Positions 7,318 through 16,441 are shown, counted from the stretch's first letter. The stretch is 64,000 nucleotides of DNA from CBDCFV01 sp965261795 (GCA_965261795.1 OZ253476.1:1054001-1118000), one strand, 5' to 3'. A program made the numbers and translations. The notes: a model not told the origin generated them from the letters alone.

Positions 7318-8589
7318 ATGCTAAAGATAGGCCACGAGGTTGTGCGACCTGGGAGGCATCGGGGTGATGAACCTGTAACTATCCCGGTACCAGAGGAACT
7401 AGAGACAGTCCCGGGGATCCCGCTGAACCAGCGCGAGGTTGACTGGTACGCCAGAGAGTATCCTCTGGAGACCATGAACATCACAGAGAGGGCCTCCCGC
7501 GACTGGGCAAATGCTATTCGTGACACCCACATCGAGATGCGAGAGATCCGGAAAGAGCATGACAAGCTGAACCGGCCCTTGGTCATGGCTGCCCGTCTCA
7601 CTGGCGACCAGGATCCCACCGTCGAGCCAACCGGCGAAGACGTTTCCCAAGATATCAAGGACAAGGCCAAGGACCTGGGATTCCTGGAAGTAGGCATCAC
7701 CTACTACGATTACCGCTATACCTATCAGAGCAAGAAAGACTACGTGAAGTTTCCTCACGTCATTTGTTTGGCGTACGAGCAGGACTTCGAGCCGACCCAG
7801 ACGATCCCCAGCATCGATGCTGAGATCGTGCACTCCAGCACCTACCGGACGGAAGGCGCTGCGGCTTTGGAGTTGGCGGCGTACATCAACTCCATCGGCT
7901 ACCATGCTCAGATCCAGAGCCCCACAGACAACACCGGCCCCTACATTCCCATGTTCGTAGAAGCCGGATTGGGCCAGTTGGGCGCCTGTGGCTACCTGCT
8001 GACTCCGTCAGAGGGTTCCCGCTGCCGCTTGATCATGATCACCACCGACGCCAATGTGAACTACGACAAGCCCGTGGACTACGGCATCCACGCTTTCTGC
8101 CAGGTATGCCAGGTCTGCGTGAACCGCTGCCCGGGCCGCGCCCTGATGCGCGACAAGATCTGGTGGCGCGGGTTGGAAAAGAACAAGTTGTACTTCAAGC
8201 GCTGCCGCCCCGTAATGGCCCGCTACCTGGGCTGCGGCATCTGCATGAAGGTGTGCCCCATCCAGAAATACGGCTTGAAGAATGTGATGGAGCACTACGC
8301 CGACACCGGACAGGTGCTGGGCAAGGGCACCCATGACCTGGAAGGGTACACCATCGAGGGCAAAGGCTACTTCGGCCCCGGTGAACTGCCAGTATTTGAC
8401 CGCGGCTTCTTCGACATGCCCCAGGGCGACACCGAAGGGTGGGCATTCGATAACTTCAAGAAGCAGGCCGCAGCCGCCGGCGGCGTCATCACCGATGAGT
8501 TGATGGAGAGCTTCAGGCAAGAGGTTGCCCGTGGTCTGAGCCAGAGCCGGGACGACCTCGGCATGATGGAAGAGGAAGACTACATCTAG
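7318..8589 (+). CDS. Reductive dehalogenase-like corrinoid/iron-sulfur protein, copy 2
   Basis: 423-aa close paralogue of the gene at 5743, with the same Cys motifs (CQVCQVCVNRCP; CGICMKVCP), the same GLGQLGACGYLLTP core and again no export signal. At protein level the copies differ mostly in the first 220 residues and at the C-terminus. At DNA level the central Fe-S part (about 8090-8440) is almost identical to 6515-6865 even at third codon positions, while the first 400 bases differ at many synonymous sites and use other codons (CTA, ATA, GGG). This mosaic pattern points to gene conversion or a recombinant origin. Function as for copy 1: likely cytoplasmic corrinoid reductase, substrate unknown. 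Confidence 0.82.
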   Translation: MLKIGHEVVRPGRHRGDEPVTIPVPEELETVPGIPLNQREVDWYAREYPLETMNITERASRDWANAIRDTHIEMREIRKEHDKLNRPLVMAARLTGDQDPTVEPTGEDVSQDIKDKAKDLGFLEVGITYYDYRYTYQSKKDYVKFPHVICLAYEQDFEPTQTIPSIDAEIVHSSTYRTEGAAALELAAYINSIGYHAQIQSPTDNTGPYIPMFVEAGLGQLGACGYLLTPSEGSRCRLIMITTDANVNYDKPVDYGIHAFCQVCQVCVNRCPGRALMRDKIWWRGLEKNKLYFKRCRPVMARYLGCGICMKVCPIQKYGLKNVMEHYADTGQVLGKGTHDLEGYTIEGKGYFGPGELPVFDRGFFDMPQGDTEGWAFDNFKKQAAAAGGVITDELMESFRQEVARGLSQSRDDLGMMEEEDYI

Positions 8590-8625
8590 TAGCGGTCCTC
8601 AACCACAGACTCCTTCGGGAACCAA

Positions 8626-8663
8626 AAGGCCTCGGTCCGATGATTTGGACCGAGGCCTTAATT
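8626..8663 (+). terminator. Terminator after dehalogenase-like copy 2
   Basis: A 13-bp perfect inverted repeat, AAGGCCTCGGTCC / GGACCGAGGCCTT (8626-8638 with 8647-8659), encloses an 8-base loop. It is followed by AATTTG, a weak U tract. The opposite strand has TTTTGG after the stem, so it may also stop transcription of the convergent TIR gene. Confidence 0.75.
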
Positions 8664-8712
8664 TGTGCTTTGAACCTTGACCGGTTGCCAAAGGGTTGTC
8701 AGAAGGAAGTCT

Positions 8713-9996
8713 CTACAACCGGAATTCCTCGTAGGTGGGGATACCGGCAGAACGAGGTTGAGACGTCAACAAACTCTCCGCCAATCGGGACAGTTCACCC
8801 TGGTACTTCCCGAGGTCAGAGTCTTTGCCGCCCAAGTCGAACACCACGTGCTCGCTGCTGAGGGTGCGGGCCAACCGGTTCCTGCTTTGGCCCAAGCGCC
8901 CGCTGGGGTCCACCAAGTAGAGCAGCCATTCGTCCTTGCTCTGTTGAAGCTGTTGCGCTTGGGTAATGTCATTCCGTATCTTCTCGCTGCCCAAGGCGTC
9001 GTCGGTGCATAGCACGATCAACTTGTCGTAGTCCCTCAGCCAACGCTCCACTTCCTCTTGGTCCGAGGTGCTGTGTCGTTCGACCAACGCACTGCCTCGA
9101 AAATCCTCAGAGAACACCCAGCACCGGACGCCTTGAGACTGCAAGTCGGCCTGGAGAGCTTGGGCGGTGGCGGCGTCCTGGCTGGCGCAAGAGATAAAAA
9201 AGTCCCCCGACAACGGCGGGGTCTCTAAAAGAATCCTCTGAAACTCCAGGATGGAGTCCGGGTTTCCGGCGTTGCGCAAGAAAATGTCGTCAATCCGGCC
9301 CCCGGAACGGTATAAAGTATCCAAGCCCACGCTGCTGGGCGCATCGTGGCGGACTTGGTCCAACCCCTCCGTCTTGCTCAGGTCACAATTCTGGAACACC
9401 GTGTAGCCAACGATGCTGCCCGCAAACTTGGTGGCAGACAGGCTCACGTCGTTGAAGGTGGCCTCGTAGAAATCGGTGTTTTCCAGGATTGCTCCGTCTA
9501 AAGTCGAGCGGGTCAACGCCGCCCGATGTAATATGGCCCCGGTCAAGTCCGCGTCGGTAAAGTTAGCGCCGGTCAGGTTTGTTCTGGAGAGGTTGGTCCC
9601 CCGCAGGTTGGCGCCCGACAGGTTGGCATCCGAGAGGACCGCTCGGTCCATGTCCGAGTCGGACAGGTCCGCCCTCTGTAAGTTGGCCCCCCGCAGGTTC
9701 GCCCCGTTAATCAACGACCGGCTCAGGTTCGCTTGTCTCAAGTCAGCCCGGTACAGGTGACAGGGATTCAACCGGCACCCTGACAGGTTGGCACGGGGAA
9801 GAGTAGCGCCCATCAGGTCGGAGTCACGCAAGTCGGAGCCTCGAAGGTCCGCTTGCGCCAAGCGGGCGAAGCTCAGGTAAGCCGCATGTAAATCGAAGTT
9901 CTCACCTTGGTGCTCTTCCCGCCAACGCGCAACGGCATCGCGGCCCTGTTTGACTATTTGTACTTGCTCCATATTGGCCATTATGGTCGCTCCCAA
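8713..9996 (-). CDS. Pentapeptide-repeat protein with C-terminal TIR-like domain
   Basis: 427 aa in two parts. Residues 45-205 are A(D/N)LxX pentapeptide repeats (for example LRGANLQRADLSDSDMDRAV), which fold as a square beta-helix. From about residue 268 there is a TIR-like domain: GDFFISCASQD, then RCWVFSEDF, then DYDKLIVLCTDDALGSEKIRND. TIR domains serve as NAD-cleaving effectors or as adaptors in bacterial defence and signalling. The usual catalytic Glu of the S-x-W-x3-E region is not obvious here, so enzymatic activity is uncertain. An ATG at residue 6 or 9 could also be the start. There is no signal peptide and no adjacent partner gene. Confidence 0.8.
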   Translation of the reverse strand: MGATIMANMEQVQIVKQGRDAVARWREEHQGENFDLHAAYLSFARLAQADLRGSDLRDSDLMGATLPRANLSGCRLNPCHLYRADLRQANLSRSLINGANLRGANLQRADLSDSDMDRAVLSDANLSGANLRGTNLSRTNLTGANFTDADLTGAILHRAALTRSTLDGAILENTDFYEATFNDVSLSATKFAGSIVGYTVFQNCDLSKTEGLDQVRHDAPSSVGLDTLYRSGGRIDDIFLRNAGNPDSILEFQRILLETPPLSGDFFISCASQDAATAQALQADLQSQGVRCWVFSEDFRGSALVERHSTSDQEEVERWLRDYDKLIVLCTDDALGSEKIRNDITQAQQLQQSKDEWLLYLVDPSGRLGQSRNRLARTLSSEHVVFDLGGKDSDLGKYQGELSRLAESLLTSQPRSAGIPTYEEFRL

Positions 9997-10157
9997 CGGT
10001 AAACAAGTCGGACACCTATTCTCATAGGCCCGCTACATTAAGGCGTAGGTACTGAGCTCCGGGGAAAGTAAAGGAATTTTAGCACACGGCCCAAGCGGGC
10101 GCTAACGTCCAAGCATGGCCCAGGAGGTTGCGGTTATTGAGCTTATTTGATGCGGCG

Positions 10158-10511
10158 TTAACGGGTGGTGTTGATGATGGCGCGGCGGTGGGTGCCCTCG
10201 CCTATCTTTCGGTCCCCTTCGAAGGCTGCAACTTTGAAGGTCAGCCGGTTCCGGTCCACCTCGATTAACTCGGAGTATGCGGTGATGGTTGCGCCGATGT
10301 CCGCCGGCGCCAAGTGGCGGATGTTTACTTCAAACCCAACGGAGGTCTGACCTTCCTCAAGGTGGTCGTGGACCGCTTGGATGGCTGACCGTTCCATCAG
10401 GCTGATCATGGAAGGCGTGCTGAACTTGTCGACATGCCCGGCGACGTTGTGCTCGCAAACGAGAGTCTGCCGCTCGCCCTTCAATCCCGGAACAATCTTT
10501 GACTCTGCCAT
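10158..10511 (-). CDS. Hotdog-fold thioesterase, fluoroacetyl-CoA thioesterase (FlK)-like
   Basis: 117-aa single-domain hotdog protein. The pattern STPSMISLMERSAIQAV (about residue 30), TSVGFEVNIRHLAPADIGA and the C-terminal GEGTHRRAIIN match the FlK-like thioesterase family, in which the Thr/Glu/His set hydrolyses acyl-CoA thioesters. The ATG at 10511 is chosen because GGAGG lies 8 bases upstream in the transcript; a start 24 bases further up lacks this. The substrate is unknown. It is divergent from argF. Confidence 0.75.
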   Translation of the reverse strand: MAESKIVPGLKGERQTLVCEHNVAGHVDKFSTPSMISLMERSAIQAVHDHLEEGQTSVGFEVNIRHLAPADIGATITAYSELIEVDRNRLTFKVAAFEGDRKIGEGTHRRAIINTTR

Positions 10512-10677
10512 TTGGCGCTGCCTCCGTATTCGCAATATTCAGTGGGCGTCCTATGATACCAGATGCTTTGAATAAGGTGACTAACAGCGCAATCAAGCTT
10601 GTACCATTGAAATGGGAAACCTCGGCTTGAACCACATCATATATTGAGATATGATTCTCCACGATGAGGTGTGTGGT

Positions 10678-11601
10678 ATGTCGAGCAAACGCGATTTTCT
10701 TTCCATTGACAGCCTCAGCCCCAAGGAGACGTTGGACCTTCTCCGCCGGGCTTCCGAGATGAAATCGGACCCGACGCCGAAGCCGCTGGATGGTAAAAGC
10801 GTCGCTCTTATCTTCGAAAAGCCATCGTTGCGTACGCGGGCCAGTTTTGAGGTGGGCATCCAGCAGTTGGGAGGGACTTGCGTCTATTTAGGCCAGCAAG
10901 AGGTTGGCTTGGGCAGCAGGGAGCCCGCGTCGGACGTGGCGAGAGTACTGTCGGGCTATGTAGACTGCATTGTCGCCCGGGTGTTCTCCCATGAAAGCCT
11001 TAAAGAACTAGCCGCTTATTCCAGCGTTCCGGTGGTCAATGCACTGTCCGATTGGGAGCATCCCTGCCAGACAATGGCCGACCTGTTGACCATCCAGGAA
11101 CACAAAGGCCCCTTGGCGGGGCTACGATTGGCCTTCATTGGTGATGGCAACAATGTGTCACGGAGCCTTTGCATAGGGTTGCCCCGATTGGGCATGAACT
11201 TCACGATAGCGGGGCCACGGGGTTACCATCTGGACGAAGAGTCCCTCTCCAAGGCCCGGCAACTGGCCGCCGCCGGCGAGGCAGTGCAGGTGGAACAGTT
11301 CACGGACCCTGCCGACGCGGTAAGCGGTGCCGACGTGGTGTACACCGACGCATGGACCAGCATGGGCCAGGAAGCGGAGTCAGAGGTCCGCCGACGGGCG
11401 TTCCAAGGCTACACGGTCGATCCCGCCCTGCTTGCGCAAGCCAACCCAGGCGCTCTTTTTATGCACGATATGCCGGTGCACTACGGCGAGGAGATACCTC
11501 AGGGCATGTTGGAACATGAACAATCAGTCGCCTACAGCCAAGCCCACAATCGGCTGCCCGCTCAGAAGGCGGTTTTGGAATTCATACTGACCGGCGGCTG
11601 A
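10678..11601 (+). CDS. argF: Ornithine carbamoyltransferase
   Basis: Transfers the carbamoyl group to ornithine to make citrulline in arginine synthesis; cytoplasmic trimer. About 307 aa from the ATG at 10678, which follows GAGGTG; the upstream ATG at 10651 lacks a site. The carbamoyl-phosphate loop is FEKPSLRTRASFEVG, then HPCQTMADL and DAWTSMGQE for ornithine. The usual HCLPA ornithine-binding motif reads HDMPVHYGEEI, replacing the otherwise near-universal Cys. Overall length and all other motifs are standard, so the call is firm, but substrate preference may be altered. No other arg genes are adjacent. Confidence 0.88.
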   Translation: MSSKRDFLSIDSLSPKETLDLLRRASEMKSDPTPKPLDGKSVALIFEKPSLRTRASFEVGIQQLGGTCVYLGQQEVGLGSREPASDVARVLSGYVDCIVARVFSHESLKELAAYSSVPVVNALSDWEHPCQTMADLLTIQEHKGPLAGLRLAFIGDGNNVSRSLCIGLPRLGMNFTIAGPRGYHLDEESLSKARQLAAAGEAVQVEQFTDPADAVSGADVVYTDAWTSMGQEAESEVRRRAFQGYTVDPALLAQANPGALFMHDMPVHYGEEIPQGMLEHEQSVAYSQAHNRLPAQKAVLEFILTGG

Positions 11602-11654
11602 TTGCCGGTGCGGCAGCGCTATCGTCCACAAGCCAAGCCGCGGGAAGGTGCTCA

Positions 11655-13124
11655 TTGTTAAGACCCATTCCAGAGTCTCAAGGCCGTCTCCGTTCATCCA
11701 ATGTCCCCCAAACAGCGGGTGGACCTTTGGAAAGCCCGCAGACGGACGACGACGGGTTTGGCCATCCCGCCTACGACACTAACTCACCCTTGCCCGTCGT
11801 TGCCATCGTAGGGCGGCCCAACGTAGGTAAATCGTCCTTGTTTAACCGGATTCTGGGCCGCCGCCAAGCCATCGTGACCGACATCGCCGGGACCACGCGG
11901 GACCGGTTGATGTGCGAGGTCTGGTGGGACGATTACCGCTTCATTCTCATCGACACCGGAGGTCTGGAAACAAAGCCTGAGGGCCACATCAACGAGAGGG
12001 TGCAGGAACAAGCGGAAATGGCCGTGTCTGATGCCGACGTGGTTGTGTTTATGACCGACGTGACGGACGGGTTGACGCCCACGGACCATTTGGTAGTCGA
12101 TCGGCTAAGGCGCACCTTCAAGCCTGTTATCCTGACGGTAAACAAGGTGGATAACGAGTCCCGCGAGCTCAGCGCTGCTGAATTCTACCAATTGGGGTTC
12201 GACGACCCGCTGCTGATCAGCGCCTACCACAACCTGGGCGTATACCAGTTGATGGAACGGATCTGCACCCTCTTGCCGTACCCGGAAGAGCCGACAGAAG
12301 AGGAAGCGGAGGACCCGGCCGCAGGCGCATTAAACCTGGCGATCGTTGGCAGAACCAATGTGGGCAAATCCATGATGCTGAACAGCATCCTGGGCGAAGA
12401 GCGTTCCATCGTCTCACCTGAAGCGGGCACCACCCGGGACGCGCTGGATACCGCGTTCAGTTACGATGGCAACGATGTTGTTCTGGTGGACACTGCCGGC
12501 ATCAGGCGGCGAGGCCAGGTACAACGGGGGATAGAGCAGTACAGCGTAATCAGGGCCGTCAACGCGGTGAGTCGAAGCGATATTACGTTGCTGGTCACCG
12601 ACGCGACGGAGATGGCGACCGCTCAGGACGCCCATATCGCCGGGTTAGCTTGGGATATGTGCCGCGGGTTGGTGGTAGTGGTGAACAAGTGGGACTTGGC
12701 CCGGGACGGAGACCGTTACGCCCAGCACAGGGCCGAAGCCAGGGTCAAGACCCGCCTTCATTTCATGCCTTACGTCCCGGTCTGTTTTACGTCGGCGTTG
12801 CACGGCCAGGGTATAAACGTGCTGATGCGGACCGTGCTGGAACTGCGGCAGGAGCGGTCCCGCTTCGTTCCGGCCAGAGAACTGCAATACATGCTGGCGA
12901 ATGCCTTGTCGAGTCACACACCGCCGCCGGTGAAAAGGCGTCCACGGGAGAGGCTGTTTATCAGCCGGGTTAGACAAGTTGGCGTAAACCCTCCTACTTT
13001 TCTCTTCACGGTCAACAGTCCTGATCTAGTACACTTCTCTTACCAACGGTACTTGGAAAATCGTATCCGGGACACCTTCGGATTCGACAGGACTCATTTA
13101 AGGTTGGTGTTCAAGAGACAATGA
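11655..13124 (+). CDS. der: Ribosome biogenesis GTPase Der (EngA)
   Basis: Double-GTPase that helps assemble the 50S subunit. 489 aa with two G domains: GRPNVGKSS (residues 53-61), DTGG and NKVD in the first; GRTNVGKSM (about 229), DTAG and NKWD in the second; then the C-terminal KH-like domain. The start is a TTG at 11655 with GGGAAGGTG upstream; the first 45 residues are poorly ordered and longer than usual, so a later start is possible, although no ATG is available before the first G motif. It overlaps plsY by 4 bases. Confidence 0.95.
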   Translation: MLRPIPESQGRLRSSNVPQTAGGPLESPQTDDDGFGHPAYDTNSPLPVVAIVGRPNVGKSSLFNRILGRRQAIVTDIAGTTRDRLMCEVWWDDYRFILIDTGGLETKPEGHINERVQEQAEMAVSDADVVVFMTDVTDGLTPTDHLVVDRLRRTFKPVILTVNKVDNESRELSAAEFYQLGFDDPLLISAYHNLGVYQLMERICTLLPYPEEPTEEEAEDPAAGALNLAIVGRTNVGKSMMLNSILGEERSIVSPEAGTTRDALDTAFSYDGNDVVLVDTAGIRRRGQVQRGIEQYSVIRAVNAVSRSDITLLVTDATEMATAQDAHIAGLAWDMCRGLVVVVNKWDLARDGDRYAQHRAEARVKTRLHFMPYVPVCFTSALHGQGINVLMRTVLELRQERSRFVPARELQYMLANALSSHTPPPVKRRPRERLFISRVRQVGVNPPTFLFTVNSPDLVHFSYQRYLENRIRDTFGFDRTHLRLVFKRQ

Positions 13125-13843
13125 TGCGCCGGTCAGCCAGCACATGGGCGCTGGTGACGCTGCCTTTGCTTGTGGCTGCTTTTGTGGCGGCGTTGTTTAC
13201 TATGTCGGCCCAACACGGGTTGGCTCAATACGCGGTAGTCCTCAGCTTGTCTTATCTGCTGGGGGCGATGCCTTGGGGATACTTGCTGCTGCAATGGCGA
13301 CGCGGGGTCGACATTCGGGAATACGGCAGCGGCAGGACCGGTATGTCCAATGTCCTGCGCACCGGCGGAGGCAAAGTGGCCGCCCTGGTGTTGATGTTGG
13401 ACGTGAGCAAGGGTGTTCTGGCGGTCATCTTAGCCCGGGAAGTCATTGGTCACCGTGAGGCGGAAGTAGCCGCGGGGCTGTTGGCCTTGGCGGGGCACAA
13501 CTGGCCAGTGTTTCTCGGATTTCGTGGCGGCCGGGGCATTGCCACCGGGGCAGGAGCGTTATCACTCCTTTCACCCATTACGGCTGCTATCGCCTTCGCC
13601 GTTTTTGCGGCGACTACTCTGGTCAGCCGTTACGTTTCGCTGGGTTCCATCGTGGGGGTCATCGCAGCCTGTATCAGCCTGGTGGCATTGTACCTGCTGG
13701 GTGGTCAGACGTTCAGCATCTACTACATTCTCTACGGGGTCTTGGGCGGCGCCATCATCATCTGGCAGCACCGGGACAATATCCAACGAATCCGCGAAGG
13801 CACCGAACACCGCTTGGGAACTCCGGCGACAAAGGCTAATTGA
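13121..13843 (+). CDS. plsY: Acyl-phosphate:glycerol-3-phosphate acyltransferase PlsY
   Basis: Integral membrane enzyme that makes lysophosphatidate from acyl-phosphate and glycerol 3-phosphate. 240 aa with several membrane spans. Motif 1 is GSGRTGMSNVLRTGG (usually GSGNxGATN), motif 2 AGHNWPVFLGFRGGRGIATG. The ATG overlaps the der stop codon (ATGA), so translation is likely coupled. The next gene, gpsA, provides the glycerol 3-phosphate substrate. An extra N-terminal hydrophobic stretch of about 30 residues precedes the usual first helix. Confidence 0.9.
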   Translation: MMRRSASTWALVTLPLLVAAFVAALFTMSAQHGLAQYAVVLSLSYLLGAMPWGYLLLQWRRGVDIREYGSGRTGMSNVLRTGGGKVAALVLMLDVSKGVLAVILAREVIGHREAEVAAGLLALAGHNWPVFLGFRGGRGIATGAGALSLLSPITAAIAFAVFAATTLVSRYVSLGSIVGVIAACISLVALYLLGGQTFSIYYILYGVLGGAIIIWQHRDNIQRIREGTEHRLGTPATKAN

Positions 13844-13896
13844 CGGCCCGATGTATAAGGGTACTCCTTGCAGAGCATGCCGCTTGCCGCCGATGA

Positions 13897-14916
13897 ATGA
13901 GTAGCCCGTTATTGGAGCCAAGAGTGGCCGTCGTCGGCGCCACTACCTGGGGGACGGCGCTGGCCATCATCCTGGCAAGGAAAAGTCTGCCGGTAAGCTT
14001 GCTGGCGCGGACTGGCCCGGAGGCTCAACGACTCCAGGCTGACAGGCGAAACATCCGCTTCCTGCCAAATACCCCTTTCCCCGACTCTCTGACCGTGACC
14101 GCCGACCCGGCCGAGGCGTTGCCGTCTGCCGACTTGGTGATAATCGCGGCCCCATCCCACAGTGTGCGGGACAACATACGATCGGTGCGGGAAAGCTTGA
14201 CGCCCGGCGTTGTGATCGTCAGCGCGGCCAAAGGTTTGGAATTGCCGGGGGGCAAGCGGATGAGCCAGGTTATGGAGGAGGAACTCTCAGTTGATTTCCA
14301 TGCCGGGATTTGCGCCATATCGGGGCCAAATTTCGCCGACGAGATCGTTCAAGGGAAGTTCGCTTCCACCGTCGTTGCCGGCCGAGACAGCCAACTGGTA
14401 AACCGGGCCCAGGAAATCCTTATGACGGGGGCATTCCGTGTGTACACCAGTGACGATCTGACGGGGGTAGAACTTGGGGGCGCGCTGAAAAACATCATCG
14501 CTTTGGGCGCGGGCATCGCCGACGGCCTGGAAATGGGCGACAACGGCAAGGCCGCGTTCATTACCAGGGGCTTGGCCGAAATCGCCCGTCTTGGAGTTGC
14601 TGCCGGGGCCCAAGCGTTGACGTTCGCGGGCTTGGCCGGCTTGGGAGACGTGATAGCGACCTGCGCCAGCCGGTTGAGCCGCAACCGTTACGTTGGGGAG
14701 CAGCTTGCCATGGGCCGTTCCTGGCCGGAAATCCGAGAAGCGATGAACAATGTTGCCGAGGGAGTGAACACCACCGATGCGGCTTTGGCCATGGCGCGCG
14801 AGTTGGGCGTGGAGATGCCCATCACCGAAGCGACGTACCGGGTGTTGTTCGAGGACCTGTCGCCCCACGATGCCGTCAATCAGCTGATGGAACGCCCGCC
14901 TCGCTCCGAGTGGTGA
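13897..14916 (+). CDS. gpsA: Glycerol-3-phosphate dehydrogenase [NAD(P)+]
   Basis: Reduces dihydroxyacetone phosphate to sn-glycerol 3-phosphate for phospholipid synthesis. 339 aa. The N-terminal dinucleotide fold shows VAVVGATTWGTALAIILA (usually GxGxxG, here GATTWG). The catalytic region includes ELGGALKNIIALGAGIADG, with the conserved Lys, and AGLGDVIATCASRLSRNR. It is third in der-plsY-gpsA, 53 bases after plsY, coupling substrate supply with the acyltransferase. Confidence 0.94.
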   Translation: MSSPLLEPRVAVVGATTWGTALAIILARKSLPVSLLARTGPEAQRLQADRRNIRFLPNTPFPDSLTVTADPAEALPSADLVIIAAPSHSVRDNIRSVRESLTPGVVIVSAAKGLELPGGKRMSQVMEEELSVDFHAGICAISGPNFADEIVQGKFASTVVAGRDSQLVNRAQEILMTGAFRVYTSDDLTGVELGGALKNIIALGAGIADGLEMGDNGKAAFITRGLAEIARLGVAAGAQALTFAGLAGLGDVIATCASRLSRNRYVGEQLAMGRSWPEIREAMNNVAEGVNTTDAALAMARELGVEMPITEATYRVLFEDLSPHDAVNQLMERPPRSEW

Positions 14917-14966
14917 GTCCAACGTTGGGCCGGCGCTAACCGTAACTGCTCCGACGGGCGGATTGC

Positions 14967-15338
14967 CTAGCGCAATCCCCCCGGTTCCAGGCCAGGCGCG
15001 TTGCGCAACAGCCATTGAGCCAGCACCCGGCGGTGGCAGGGCCGGTCGCCCCGCTCGAAGCATAGCAGGGTGAAGTCGCCCAAAGTATCGAGGTTTTCCA
15101 GCCACTCCTGAAACTGGGCCGACTCCCCGCGCCGGTTTTCCAGCCCTTCGATGTAAGCTGTGGAGAGCGCATCGAAGTCGATGTCGCCATTGCGGTAGGC
15201 AACCAGTAGCTGCCGGTCCGGGTACAGGAACGGCAAAGTTTCCCACTGGGTACGACGGCCCCGCGGGTGGCTTCTGGACACTCTGTACAGCATCCCGCGC
15301 CAGTCGTCTTGGTCATAGAAGCTGGCGGTGTAAAGCAT
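14967..15338 (-). CDS. DUF488-family protein
   Basis: 123-aa protein with the DUF488 signature FTLLCFERGDRPCHRRVLAQ near the C-terminus (usually LLCxE...CHR). The N-terminal YTASFYDQDDW and LLVAYRNGDIDFDAL are also typical. The biochemical role of the family is unknown. It is the last gene of a minus-strand run with UPF0104, ispH and thrC (gaps 37, 40 and 66 bases), and convergent with gpsA. Confidence 0.75.
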   Translation of the reverse strand: MLYTASFYDQDDWRGMLYRVSRSHPRGRRTQWETLPFLYPDRQLLVAYRNGDIDFDALSTAYIEGLENRRGESAQFQEWLENLDTLGDFTLLCFERGDRPCHRRVLAQWLLRNAPGLEPGGLR

Positions 15339-15375
15339 TACGGTTAATCTCGCATCTTTCTTGGGCTTATATTCA

Positions 15376-16401
15376 TCACGCCGCGTTGCGGCTGGCTTGA
15401 GCCTGAAACATTCCAGGAAAGGCTTGGCGGAGCATGAGCAACATGACCCCTATCGCGATAACCAGCACGTAAGTAATCAGCCGGTCAAGCACCACCAAAG
15501 CCGCTGCGGAGCTAGCCGAAACGCTGGACAATCGCACCAGCAGCCCGGCCACACCGGCTTCCACGGCTCCCAGGCCGCCCGGAGTGGGCGTCAAACTCAA
15601 CAATGAATTGGCCAACGCCAGGAACATGGCCAGCGGAAAGCCGATGCCCAAGTGAAGGGCTTCGGACACCAAGTAAAGCCGACCTATTTCCGTAAACCAT
15701 CCCAACAACCCCCAAAGGGTGATCGGCCATACTTGTTTGGAGCTTCCAGCCACGCCTTCGTGGAGTTGTTGGTATCGTGTGGCGAACCAACCGGGCAAAA
15801 TGCGTGAAGCTCGTTCTCTGGTCCACATGATGATCAAAAATAGCGCAAGCAAAACGGCGGCCAACGCGACCGATACCCCGAATACCGTCCAGATTATCAG
15901 GCTTCCGCCACCGGCCAAGGAAAGCGCCGACGCCAGGACCAGGAACACCACCAGGACGGTGTCCAGCAACCGCTCGGCCAGTAGAGTTCCAATGATCCGG
16001 GAAAAGGGCGTACTCTGCTCGTTGCTGTACAGGTACGCCCGGTAGGCATCGCCCAACCTGAATCCGGCTACCGAGTTGCCGAACCAGCCCATCAACACCA
16101 GTTGGCTGCAATAGGCGACTCCCGGTATTCTGGAGCCTTCGGTTTGGACGTTTTGCAGCAGCACGCGCCACCGGGCGCCTCTCACCACGAAGGTGAAGTA
16201 GTGGATTGCCGTGGCCGCGGCCAAATACCAAGGATTGGCGGCTTTGGCTTGGGCCCACGCCCGGGCTAAGTCCACGTCGAAACGAGTGACCAGCGCCGCC
16301 AGCAGGGCGCCCGCCAAGCATAAAGACAGCAGGGTTGGGATGGAGAATATACGCCGCTTCAGGTGGACCGGCTCTCCCGGAGAACTACCGGATGGCGGCA
16401 T
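15376..16401 (-). CDS. UPF0104-family membrane protein (lysylphosphatidylglycerol synthase TM-like, flippase-like)
   Basis: 341 aa, eight or more predicted membrane spans (for example LCLAGALLAALVTRF near the start). Conserved family features are VVRGARWRVLLQ, a QLVLMGWFGNSVAGFRLGDA loop, RIIGTLLAERLLDT, and LTPTPGGLGAVEAGVAGLL near the C-terminus. This is the membrane half of MprF-type proteins without the lysyl-transfer domain; relatives are thought to move lipids or glycolipids across the inner membrane. It follows ispH by 40 bases, hinting at a link to isoprenoid or envelope lipid metabolism. Confidence 0.85.
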   Translation of the reverse strand: MPPSGSSPGEPVHLKRRIFSIPTLLSLCLAGALLAALVTRFDVDLARAWAQAKAANPWYLAAATAIHYFTFVVRGARWRVLLQNVQTEGSRIPGVAYCSQLVLMGWFGNSVAGFRLGDAYRAYLYSNEQSTPFSRIIGTLLAERLLDTVLVVFLVLASALSLAGGGSLIIWTVFGVSVALAAVLLALFLIIMWTRERASRILPGWFATRYQQLHEGVAGSSKQVWPITLWGLLGWFTEIGRLYLVSEALHLGIGFPLAMFLALANSLLSLTPTPGGLGAVEAGVAGLLVRLSSVSASSAAALVVLDRLITYVLVIAIGVMLLMLRQAFPGMFQAQASRNAA

Positions 16402-16441
16402 TAGCGGCGCAGTGGGACACCCCAGGGGCGGTTGCCCACCC

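Noticed and set aside
13897..13995. gpsA as non-functional because its dinucleotide motif reads GATTWG
   Set aside because: All other active-site blocks are intact and the motif still has the two key glycines with small residues; altered but not lost.
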